The translations under genes were made by a program, and so were the position numbers. The notes under the pieces were generated by a model, which saw nothing but the letters and a program-made list of their open reading frames with translations, was not told the DNA's origin and searched no databases. Shown here piece by piece: positions 1 through 5,409 of a stretch of 5,410 nucleotides of DNA. How positions within the stretch are numbered: the first letter of the stretch is position 1; each line of letters starts with the position of its first letter. Source of the DNA: a bacterium (GTDB lineage Bacteria > Desulfobacterota > GWC2-55-46); contig SCQA01000157.1 in NCBI GenBank assembly GCA_004298725.1, positions 1 to 5,410 on the forward strand, given 5' to 3'.

Positions 1-96
1 CCCAAGGAGCCGGTTAAAATTCCAGGAGCCGACCTTTTGGATAAGGTAGCCGTTGCCGAGGCGCGTTGCACAAAGGCTCACGCGGACTTGAAGTAA
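1..96 (+). CDS. C-terminal end of an upstream gene (partial; possibly LptA/OstA)
   Basis: Frame 1 is open from the first base to a TAA at 94-96, giving 31 residues that end ARCTKAHADLK. The other two forward frames hit stops within about the first 50 bases, so this frame is the likely coding one. The tail is rich in Lys, Ala and Val with no recognisable motif, and too short to identify from sequence. In many Gram-negatives the gene directly before lptB is lptA (periplasmic LPS-bridge protein), often preceded by lptC, so LptA is the best positional guess; a divergent C-terminal tail beyond the jellyroll fold would fit. This identity is inference only. The gene ends 65 bases before lptB on the same strand, consistent with one operon. 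Confidence 0.55.
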   Translation, partial: PKEPVKIPGADLLDKVAVAEARCTKAHADLK

Positions 97-125
97 CAGC
101 GCAAAAAAAACACGTCGCAAAAAAG

Positions 126-147
126 ACGCGGAACGTTTCAGCCGCGT
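126..147 (+). other. GC-rich hairpin in the lptB leader
   Basis: ACGCGG (126-131) and CCGCGT (142-147) form a perfect 6-bp stem around a 10-base loop, 14 bases before the lptB start codon. No T-run follows, so it is not a standard intrinsic terminator. Two A-tracts (103-110 and 119-124) lie just upstream. A role as mRNA processing or stability element, or translational modulator between the upstream gene and lptB, is possible. A chance inverted repeat is also possible. Confidence 0.3.
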
Positions 148-161
148 GAAGATACAGTATT

Positions 162-884
162 ATGAATGTGCTTTCGGTCGAAGGGCTTGTAAAGAGCTTT
201 AAAAAACGCACGGTGGTTGACGGCGTCAGCATGAACGTCGCTTCCGGCGAAATAGTCGGCCTTCTCGGCCCCAACGGCGCTGGCAAGACCACGACGTTCT
301 ACATGATAGTCGGCCTTATAAGCCCGGATAAAGGTTCCGTAAAGTCCGGCGGCGCGGACATTACCGCGTTGCCCATGTTTGAGAGGGCGAGGCTTGGCAT
401 AAGTTACCTTCCTCAGGAAGCTTCCGTTTTTAGAAAGTTGACTGTTGAAGAGAACATAATGTCAATACTTGAGTTTTTGGATATTGACGAAACTGCCAGA
501 AAAGAGCGCCTTGCGGGTTTGCTTGATGAGCTTGGCGTTGCGCGGCTTGCAAAAACAAGGGCGTATGCCCTGTCCGGCGGCGAAAGGCGTAGGGTGGAAA
601 TAGCCCGCGCTATGGTCAACTCGCCATCGTTTCTTCTTCTCGACGAGCCGTTTTCCGGCATCGACCCTATTGCCGTTGGCGACGTGCAGGGCATAATGAT
701 GGAGCTTAAGAAAAAAGGCATAGGCATACTTGTTACCGACCATAACGTAGGCGCGACGCTCGGCATATGCGACAGGGCGTATATAATGGACGGCGGCAAG
801 CTTTTAAAATCAGGCACGCCGGCCGAGATACTCGACTCCCAGCGCGTAAGGGAAGTGTATCTCGGTCAGGACTTCAGGTTGTGA
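162..884 (+). CDS. lptB: LPS export ABC transporter ATP-binding protein LptB
   Basis: This is the cytoplasmic ATPase of the LptB2FG(C) complex, which extracts lipopolysaccharide from the inner membrane and drives it along the Lpt bridge to the outer membrane. All ABC ATPase motifs are present in order in the 240 residues: Walker A GPNGAGKTT (36-44), Q-loop Gln85 in YLPQEASVFRKLTVEENI, signature LSGGE (137-141), Walker B FLLLDEP (157-163), D-loop GIDP (166-169) and switch His194 in TDHNV. The C-terminal YLGQDFRL closely matches the YLGEDFRL end of E. coli LptB (241 aa), which separates it from LivF/LivG-type ATPases. The ATG at 162 gives the family's usual N-terminus; only a weak GAAG at 148-151 serves as ribosome binding site. 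It follows a probable Lpt gene and precedes rpoN by three bases, a widely conserved lptB-rpoN pairing. The identification is secure. Confidence 0.97.
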   Translation: MNVLSVEGLVKSFKKRTVVDGVSMNVASGEIVGLLGPNGAGKTTTFYMIVGLISPDKGSVKSGGADITALPMFERARLGISYLPQEASVFRKLTVEENIMSILEFLDIDETARKERLAGLLDELGVARLAKTRAYALSGGERRRVEIARAMVNSPSFLLLDEPFSGIDPIAVGDVQGIMMELKKKGIGILVTDHNVGATLGICDRAYIMDGGKLLKSGTPAEILDSQRVREVYLGQDFRL

Positions 885-887
885 GAT

Positions 888-2339
888 ATGGCATACGAGC
901 TTAAACAGGAAATAAAGCTTTCTCAAACGCTTGTAATGACGCCGCAACTTCAGCTTGCCATTAAGCTTTTACAGCTTTCAATGCTTGAATTGGTTGATAT
1001 GGTGCGCGAAGAGGTGGAGTCCAACCCGGTGCTTGAGGACACTGCTGAGGAAACGCCGGCTGAAACCCCTGCCGCTGAAAAGACCGAGGAGGTTAAAAAC
1101 TCCCCTGAGACAGACTGGCAGACGTATATAGAGGGGCAGAGCGATCTTGGCAAGCCGCGCCTTGATTTCAACGCCGCGAGCAACGAAGAGGACGATTTTT
1201 ACGATAATGTCTCGTCAGGCGGCGGGTCCCTCAGGGAGCATCTTTTGTGGCAGTTGAATTTGGCGGGGCTTTCAGAAGACGAGGCAACGTCAGCGGAGTT
1301 TATTATAGGCAATATTGACGAGGACGGCTATTTGCGCCTTGTGGAAAGGGACGCCTTGCCTGAGCCCGAGTTTGAAGACGCGGTGCTTCTTGAAATAGCC
1401 CGCCACACGGGGGCCTCGCCGGAGATGGCTGACAAGGCGCTTAAACTCGTGCAACAGTTAGACCCCGTCGGCGTAGGTTCAAGGACGTTAAAAGAGTGTT
1501 TGCTTACGCAGGCGCGCCAGCTGCCGGTGCGGGACACGGTTGTCGAGGAGGTTATAGCCAGTCACCTTGACGATCTCGGCAGGAAGAATTACAAATTGAT
1601 AGCCAAATCGCTGGGCATACGCGTAGAAGCGGTATATGAAGCCGCCAAGGTTATAAATAAATGCCTTGTTCCGGCGCCTGGGCGCGGCTACGGCGCTGAT
1701 ACGGCGCGGGCCATAGTGCCGGATGTTCACATAACCAAGGTGGGCGGCGAATACGTCATTACGTTAAATGACAACGGCATGCCCAAGCTGAGGATAAGCA
1801 AGTATTACAGGGAGTTATTAAAGGGCGAGTGCCGTTCCAACCTTGAGGCTAAGGCGTATCTGCAGGAGAAGCTAAAAAGCGCGTTCTGGCTGATAAAGAG
1901 CGTGCACCAGAGGCAGAGGACGATTTACAGGGTGGTGGAGTGCATAGTGCGTTTCCAGAGGGATTTTCTCGACCACGGCGTCAAATACTTAAAGCCGATG
2001 GTTTTACGCGATATTGCAGGCGAGCTTGGCATACACGAATCAACGGTGTCGAGGGTAACTTCAAATAAGTACGCTGAAACGCCAAGGGGTTTATTTGAGC
2101 TTAAATACTTCTTTTCAAATTCAATGCCCGCGGAAGGCGGCGAGGGCGTAAGCTCCGAGTACATCAAGAAAAAGGTAAAAGACTTAATAGAGGGCGAAGA
2201 CGCAATGCACCCGCTGAGCGATCAGGAAATAGTTGATACGCTGAAGGGCGCGGGCATAACGCTTGCGCGCAGGACTGCCACCAAATACAGAGAGGGATTG
2301 GGATTTTTGTCGTCAAGCAGAAGAAAGACGCATTTTTAG
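888..2339 (+). CDS. rpoN: RNA polymerase sigma-54 factor RpoN
   Basis: Sigma-54 directs RNA polymerase to -24/-12 promoters and needs AAA+ activators to open them. The 483 residues (E. coli RpoN is 477) show the whole family layout. Region I (about 1-50) is Gln/Leu-rich, with LVMTPQLQLAIKLLQLS and ending ESNPVLED. Region II (about 51-110) is short, acidic and Pro/Glu-rich. The core-binding domain includes GNIDEDGYL (141-149) and QLDPVGVGSRTLKECLL (190-206). The helix-turn-helix is around 372-395, with LRDIAGELGIHESTVSRVTSN followed by KYAETPRGLFELKYFF. The RpoN box that reads the -24 element is ARRTATKYRE at 460-469; the usual form is ARRTVAKYRE, so two central residues differ while the Arg, Lys, Tyr and Glu positions are kept. 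The ATG at 888 lies three bases after the lptB stop, with an AGG at 876-878 inside lptB, so coupled translation is likely. The gene is full length and intact. Confidence 0.97.
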   Translation: MAYELKQEIKLSQTLVMTPQLQLAIKLLQLSMLELVDMVREEVESNPVLEDTAEETPAETPAAEKTEEVKNSPETDWQTYIEGQSDLGKPRLDFNAASNEEDDFYDNVSSGGGSLREHLLWQLNLAGLSEDEATSAEFIIGNIDEDGYLRLVERDALPEPEFEDAVLLEIARHTGASPEMADKALKLVQQLDPVGVGSRTLKECLLTQARQLPVRDTVVEEVIASHLDDLGRKNYKLIAKSLGIRVEAVYEAAKVINKCLVPAPGRGYGADTARAIVPDVHITKVGGEYVITLNDNGMPKLRISKYYRELLKGECRSNLEAKAYLQEKLKSAFWLIKSVHQRQRTIYRVVECIVRFQRDFLDHGVKYLKPMVLRDIAGELGIHESTVSRVTSNKYAETPRGLFELKYFFSNSMPAEGGEGVSSEYIKKKVKDLIEGEDAMHPLSDQEIVDTLKGAGITLARRTATKYREGLGFLSSSRRKTHF

Positions 2340-2399
2340 CGGCGTTGGTATTGTTTTGGTTGAATTAGCGTCGCGTACATCAAAGTTTGTATCCGCAAG

Positions 2400-2418
2400 T
2401 TTTTATATTATATAAAAA
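2400..2418 (+). promoter_or_regulatory. All-A/T palindrome upstream of hpf
   Basis: TTTTTATAT (2400-2408), one central T (2409) and ATATAAAAA (2410-2418) form a perfect inverted repeat with 9-base arms and no G or C. It ends on the base before the hpf Shine-Dalgarno sequence. It could be a DNA operator, part of a promoter -10 region (it contains TATATT and TATAAA), or an AU-only RNA hairpin beside the ribosome binding site. No convincing -35 box sits at the right distance for a start site that leaves room for the leader. The structure is seen directly; its function is unknown. Confidence 0.4.
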
Positions 2419-2424
2419 GAGGAG
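2419..2424 (+). promoter_or_regulatory. Strong ribosome binding site of hpf
   Basis: GAGGAG, within the purine run GAGGAGAGAG, lies 8 bases before the ATG at 2433. It is by far the best Shine-Dalgarno match in the window; the other genes have weak ones or rely on coupling. It fixes the hpf start and suggests that hpf is translated at a higher rate than its neighbours. Confidence 0.8.
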
Positions 2425-2432
2425 AGAGAAAA

Positions 2433-2966
2433 ATGCACGTAACAGTCACGTTCAGGCATATGGACTCATCAGACGCGCTTCGCAAATATGCCGAGGAAAA
2501 AACAAACAGGCTTGAAAAATATCTTTTTGAACCCATTGAGGTTCATTGGGTGCTTTCGGTTGAGAAGATAAGGCACATCGCCGACGCCACCATAGCGGCC
2601 AACGGCGTAAGCATAAAGGCGGAGGAATCAACCGCCGATATGTATTCGGCCATCGACATGACCATTGACAAACTTGAGAAGCAGGTGAGAAAGCATAAGG
2701 AAAAATTGAAAGATCACAAGTCGCACGAGGGGCAGGGGGCGGGGCGAGAAGCCTCCGCGTCAACCGAAGCAGGCGGGCGCAGGCCGAGGATAATTAAAAA
2801 AGAAAATCAGTTCTTAAAGCCGATGTCCGTTGAAGAAGCATCCATGCAGATGGACGTAAGCGAAAAAGGTTTTCTTGTTTTTACGGACTCGGTAACCGGC
2901 AATATAAGCGTTATTTACAAGGCTGAAGGCGGCGATTACGGATTGATAGAGACAAAAACAAAATAG
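2433..2966 (+). CDS. hpf: Ribosome hibernation promoting factor, long form (HPF)
   Basis: Long-form HPF binds the 30S decoding region and pairs ribosomes into inactive 100S dimers in stationary phase or starvation. The 177 residues have two domains. The N-terminal S30AE/YfiA domain (about 1-95) begins MHVTVTFRHMDSSDALRKYAEEK and ends in a basic helix. A polar linker (about 96-120) is rich in Gly, Ala, Glu and Arg. The C-terminal dimerisation domain (about 121-175) carries FLKPMSVEEASMQMDV, FLVFTDSVTGNISVIYK and DYGLIE. The C-domain separates it from short HPF (about 95 aa) and YfiA, and implies that no separate RMF is needed. Position after rpoN is the classic place for this gene, once called the sigma-54 modulation protein. 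A 93-base gap and strong ribosome binding site suggest that it may be expressed partly independently of rpoN. Its TAG stop is also the first three bases of a 7-base repeat array. Confidence 0.96.
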   Translation: MHVTVTFRHMDSSDALRKYAEEKTNRLEKYLFEPIEVHWVLSVEKIRHIADATIAANGVSIKAEESTADMYSAIDMTIDKLEKQVRKHKEKLKDHKSHEGQGAGREASASTEAGGRRPRIIKKENQFLKPMSVEEASMQMDVSEKGFLVFTDSVTGNISVIYKAEGGDYGLIETKTK

Positions 2967-3012
2967 TGGTTAGTGGTTGGTGTATAGTGGCGAGTGGATA
3001 AAGGATAGTGTT
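2964..3012 (+). repeat. Heptamer tandem repeat block A (7 units, consensus near TAGTGGT)
   Basis: Seven contiguous 7-base units start at the hpf stop codon: TAGTGGT, TAGTGGT, TGGTGTA, TAGTGGC, GAGTGGA, TAAAGGA and TAGTGTT. The first two are identical and the others differ from the consensus by one to four bases. A period of seven is out of step with codons, so this is not coding repeat, and it puts TAG triplets in all three frames. Blocks B, C and D in this window belong to the same family. Function unknown. Confidence 0.75.
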
Positions 3013-3022
3013 TGGTTTTCTC

Positions 3023-3069
3023 CTTCCCCCCCCCCTTTTTTTATACCCGAAGTGGTATTGTGGGGGAAG
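3023..3069 (+). other. Composite hairpin containing a C10-T7 run
   Basis: CTTCCCCC (3023-3030) is exactly complementary to GGGGGAAG (3062-3069), and inside it ATACC (3043-3047) pairs with GGTAT (3054-3058) around the loop CGAAGT. Between the outer and inner stems lie the remaining Cs of a ten-base C run (3026-3035) and seven Ts (3036-3042). The T-run lies inside the structure rather than after it, so this is not a canonical terminator for hpf. A second G-rich run (3083-3088) could compete for the C run. The homopolymer may vary in length or be a sequencing risk. Confidence 0.4.
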
Positions 3070-3097
3070 ATCAGGTAGGGATGGGGGGATTTAAAGG

Positions 3098-3126
3098 CAG
3101 TGGATAGCGGCGAGTGAATAGTGATG
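3098..3126 (+). repeat. Heptamer repeat block B (4 units)
   Basis: CAGTGGA, TAGCGGC, GAGTGAA and TAGTGAT follow one another without gaps, then a G. The 14 bases at 3105-3118 match block A at 2985-2998 at 12 of 14 positions, exactly 120 bases apart. Block B reads like block A with one unit (TAAAGGA) missing, so the two look like diverged copies. Confidence 0.65.
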
Positions 3127-3134
3127 TTTTTCTC

Positions 3135-3155
3135 ACCTCTAAACACTAATCACTT
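3135..3155 (-). repeat. Inverted heptamer repeat block C (3 units)
   Basis: Read on the minus strand, this stretch is AAGTGAT, TAGTGTT, TAGAGGT: three units of the same family in reverse orientation. AGTGAT of block B (3120-3125) is therefore complementary to ATCACT (3149-3154), allowing a 6-bp stem with a 23-base loop 19 bases upstream of the hprK start. No T-run follows. Whether this affects hprK expression is not known. Confidence 0.55.
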
Positions 3156-3173
3156 ATTTATGGACGGCTTGCT

Positions 3174-4121
3174 ATGGGCGTAACCGTTAAGGACATACTT
3201 GCTGATGAATATTCCTCCACGCTGGGGCTTATGCTCGCGGCCGGTGAAAACGGCCTTGAGAGAAAAGTCTTAACGTCGAGGATTCAAAAGCCGGGCCTTT
3301 TGCTCACCGCGCTTCTTGAGGAGCTTCATTCCGACAGACTTCAGATATTCGGCGCCGCCGAGGTGGGTTATTTAAAAAGCCTCTCTGAAGAAAAACTTGC
3401 GGAGTCTTTCAGCCATATTGAAAAGTCGCAGATTCCGGCGATAGTCGTAACGCGCGGCATCGAGCCGCCTGAGTTTCTTATCGCTTTTTGCGAAGAAAAG
3501 GCCGTGCCTCTTCTGAGAACCGCGCTTTCGTCTTCCATTCTCATCGAAGGCATAACAAAGTACCTTGAGGAGAAGCTTGCTCCGTCCATAACGCTTCATG
3601 GTGTTTTTGTCGACGTTTTGGGCGTCGGCATACTGCTTATGGGAAAGAGCGGCATAGGCAAGAGCGAGTGCGCCCTTGACCTTGTGGCGCGCGGTTATCG
3701 CCTTGTTGCCGACGACGTGGTTATTATAAAAAGAATGCCGCCGTCGACTCTCTTCGGCTCGGCTACCGACCTCATCCGTTACCACATGGAAATACGCGGC
3801 CTTGGCATTGTGAACATAAAAGACCTTTACGGCATAACCGCCATAAGGGAAAGAAAGCAGATGGATATTGTAATAGAGCTTGTGAAGTGGGAGCCTGCGG
3901 GCGAATACGAAAGGCTCGGCTTTGAAGAGAGCGTTTACGAAATACTCGGAGTGGAGCTTCCGTATTCAAAGGTTCCGGTAAGCCCGGGCAGAAGCATGGC
4001 AACCATCGTTGAAGTAGCCGCGCGTAACCAGATACTTAAAATCATGGGGCATCATCCGGCAAGGGCGTTAAAGAATCAGCTTGACGGCGCGATGAAAGGC
4101 GTAAAGCCGGTGAAAACTTGA
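3174..4121 (+). CDS. hprK: HPr kinase/phosphorylase HprK
   Basis: This bifunctional cytoplasmic enzyme phosphorylates HPr on its regulatory serine with ATP or PPi and reverses the reaction by phosphorolysis. The 315 residues match the usual 310-330. The N-terminal HprK_N domain (about 1-130) is followed by the catalytic domain, with His142 in the LHGVFVDVLG segment, Walker A GKSGIGKS (157-164), Asp180-Asp181 in ADDVV, the family signature EIRGLGIVNIKDLYG (206-220), and the C-terminal VPVSPGRSMATIVEVAARN (267-285). All expected catalytic residues are present, so both activities are plausible. The ATG at 3174 has only a weak GGA upstream but gives the standard N-terminus. It is separated from hpf by 207 repeat-rich bases and overlaps rapZ by four bases. 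Its substrate HPr is not in the window. In Gram-negatives with hprK the enzyme is usually tied to regulatory PTS circuits rather than Firmicute-style CcpA control. Confidence 0.95.
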   Translation: MGVTVKDILADEYSSTLGLMLAAGENGLERKVLTSRIQKPGLLLTALLEELHSDRLQIFGAAEVGYLKSLSEEKLAESFSHIEKSQIPAIVVTRGIEPPEFLIAFCEEKAVPLLRTALSSSILIEGITKYLEEKLAPSITLHGVFVDVLGVGILLMGKSGIGKSECALDLVARGYRLVADDVVIIKRMPPSTLFGSATDLIRYHMEIRGLGIVNIKDLYGITAIRERKQMDIVIELVKWEPAGEYERLGFEESVYEILGVELPYSKVPVSPGRSMATIVEVAARNQILKIMGHHPARALKNQLDGAMKGVKPVKT

Positions 4122-4975
4122 AAGGGCTTGTCGTACTCAGCGGCCCGTCAGGGTCAGGTAAAAGTACCGCTGTAAAGGCGCTTGAAGACCTCGGTTTTTT
4201 TTGTGTTGACAATATGCCCGTGTCGCTACTTCCGAAGTTCATGGAGTTGTTGACCGAATCAGTTGAAATCGAGCGGGCGGCGGTGGTGGTGGACGTGCGG
4301 GAGAGGGGGTTTTTAAAGTATTTCACCCCGGTGTACGCCGCGCTGAAGGACGCCGGTTATAAAATAGAGCTGATGTACCTTGAGGCAGGGGACGACGCCC
4401 TTGTAAGGCGGTTCAGTGAAACCCGCAGGAAACATCCGCTTGCCGGCGAAGAAAGCCCGCTTGAAGGAATACTTAAGGAAAGGGAGCTGTTAAAGGGCGT
4501 AAAGGCTCAGGCCGACATGGTGCTTGACACAACGGCCTACAACGTCCATCAGTTAAGAGACGCCGTCCGCCAACATTACTCCGGCCAGTCTTCCGCCGGA
4601 AAGATGACTGTAAACCTGCTTTCTTTCGGCTACCGTTACGGCATACCTTCAGACGCCGACCTTGTTATTGACATCAGGTTTCTGCCTAATCCGTATTTTA
4701 TAAATACGCTTAAATGGCTTGACGGCACCGCGGATGAAGTAAAAAAATACGTGCTTCAGTGCGCTGAGGCAAAAGAATTTCTTGAAAAGCTTACGGATTT
4801 CATAACGTATCTCTTGCCGCTTTACGGCAAGGAGGGCAAGGCATACCTTACATTAGCCATTGGTTGCACCGGAGGCAGACACAGGTCGGTGGTTATAGTT
4901 GACGCTCTCGCCGGAGCGCTTGGCAAGGCCGGCGTGGTTATGCGGGTAAGGCATAGAGACGTAAATAAAACGTAG
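4118..4975 (+). CDS. rapZ: RapZ/YvcJ family P-loop nucleotide-binding regulator
   Basis: In E. coli RapZ senses glucosamine-6-phosphate and hands the small RNA GlmZ to RNase E, controlling glmS; in other phyla the role is less defined. The 285 residues (E. coli 284) show Walker A GPSGSGKST (9-17), ALEDLGFFCVDNMP (21-34), the segment VVVDVRERGF (56-65), YLEA...LVRRFSETRRKHPL (87-108), SFGYRYGIPSDADLVIDIRFLPNPYF (169-194) and the C-terminal AIGCTGGRHRSV (247-258). The start is a TTG overlapping the hprK stop (TTGA). No ATG or GTG lies in frame upstream before a stop at 4082, and this start places the P-loop as in the family. GGTGA at 4109-4113 is a weak ribosome binding site, so translation probably depends on coupling with hprK. 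The C-terminus ends HRDVNKT, without the KRK basic tail of E. coli RapZ implicated in RNA binding, so GlmZ-type binding should not be assumed. Confidence 0.94.
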   Translation: MKGLVVLSGPSGSGKSTAVKALEDLGFFCVDNMPVSLLPKFMELLTESVEIERAAVVVDVRERGFLKYFTPVYAALKDAGYKIELMYLEAGDDALVRRFSETRRKHPLAGEESPLEGILKERELLKGVKAQADMVLDTTAYNVHQLRDAVRQHYSGQSSAGKMTVNLLSFGYRYGIPSDADLVIDIRFLPNPYFINTLKWLDGTADEVKKYVLQCAEAKEFLEKLTDFITYLLPLYGKEGKAYLTLAIGCTGGRHRSVVIVDALAGALGKAGVVMRVRHRDVNKT

Positions 4976-4989
4976 TTCACGGTACTATT

Positions 4990-5394
4990 ATGATTGGCGC
5001 TGTTATAATAACTCACGGACGTCTTGCCGGGTGCTTGATTGAGACAGCTTCAGCGGTAACAGGCAAGACCGATAATATCAAGGCCGTTCACGTTGAAGGC
5101 TCTGATACCACTGATTCGGTGCGCGTCGCGCTCAGCACCGCCATAAAGGAAACAAATGCCGGAGACGGCGTAATTATTTTCACGGATCTGTTCGGCGGCA
5201 CGCCGACTAACATAGCGTTGCCGTTTTGCTCCGTAGGAGATGTAGAGGTGATAACAGGGGTAAATCTTCCGATGCTATTTAAGTTTATAGGCCACAGGGC
5301 GGACATGGCTATGGCCGCGCTTGCCGTGTTTTTAAGGGACTGCGGCAGAGAGAGCATCGTGCTTGCCGGCGATATGCTTAAGGGTAAGCAGTAA
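4990..5394 (+). CDS. Mannose-type PTS EIIA component (single domain)
   Basis: EIIA(Man) proteins accept phosphate from phospho-HPr on a conserved histidine. The 134 residues make one EIIA-Man domain: strand 1 with IITHG (phosphorylated His9), and the conserved loop FTDLFGGTPTN (64-74), followed by ITGVNLPMLF (87-96). There is no fused IIB domain and no IIC/IID permease in the window, so the protein more likely works as a regulator or phosphate sink than in sugar uptake. The ATG at 4990 is 14 bases after the rapZ stop, with a poor ribosome binding site, which suggests coupling. The order hprK-rapZ-EIIA(Man) is typical of Deltaproteobacteria-like genomes, where HPr and EI genes often come next; these would lie beyond the window. 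It could alternatively be described as a PTS system fructose subfamily IIA protein, a common database name for the same domain. Confidence 0.92.
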   Translation: MIGAVIITHGRLAGCLIETASAVTGKTDNIKAVHVEGSDTTDSVRVALSTAIKETNAGDGVIIFTDLFGGTPTNIALPFCSVGDVEVITGVNLPMLFKFIGHRADMAMAALAVFLRDCGRESIVLAGDMLKGKQ

Positions 5395-5409
5395 TTAGTG
5401 ATGGTGAAT
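5389..5409 (+). repeat. Heptamer repeat block D at the window edge
   Basis: CAGTAAT, TAGTGAT and GGTGAAT follow in 7-base phase, the middle unit being identical to the last unit of block B. The TAA stop of the EIIA gene lies inside the first unit, as the hpf stop lies inside block A. The tract is cut by the window end, so its full length is unknown. Confidence 0.45.

Noticed and set aside
126..147. Intrinsic terminator between the upstream gene and lptB
   Set aside because: The stem has no following T-run, and the genes on both sides run in the same direction.
413..817. Long open frame on the minus strand inside lptB (and similar antisense frames within rpoN, hprK, rapZ and the EIIA gene)
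   Set aside because: These lie wholly opposite strongly supported genes, show no family motifs, and have low-complexity compositions typical of antisense shadows.
2346..2360. Sigma-54 (-24/-12) promoter upstream of hpf, from TTGG and a GG about 10 bases later
   Set aside because: The -24 part is TTGGTATT rather than TTGGCACG, and the -12 part reads TGGT rather than TTGC, so the match is too weak.
2387..2416. Sigma-70 promoter TTGTAT - 18 bases - TATAAA before hpf
   Set aside because: Its start site would fall inside the ribosome binding site, leaving almost no leader despite a strong Shine-Dalgarno sequence.
3023..3069. Intrinsic terminator after hpf
   Set aside because: The seven Ts lie between the two stems, not after the hairpin, so the arrangement does not fit a standard terminator on the plus strand.
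3062..3088. G-quadruplex in the hpf-hprK gap
   Set aside because: The four G-runs include one of only two Gs, so at best a two-layer structure could form; pairing with the C run is more likely.
3160..3183. Seven-codon open frame (MDGLLWA) overlapping the hprK start, a possible leader peptide
   Set aside because: It has no ribosome binding site, and so short a frame is expected by chance; nothing links it to attenuation.
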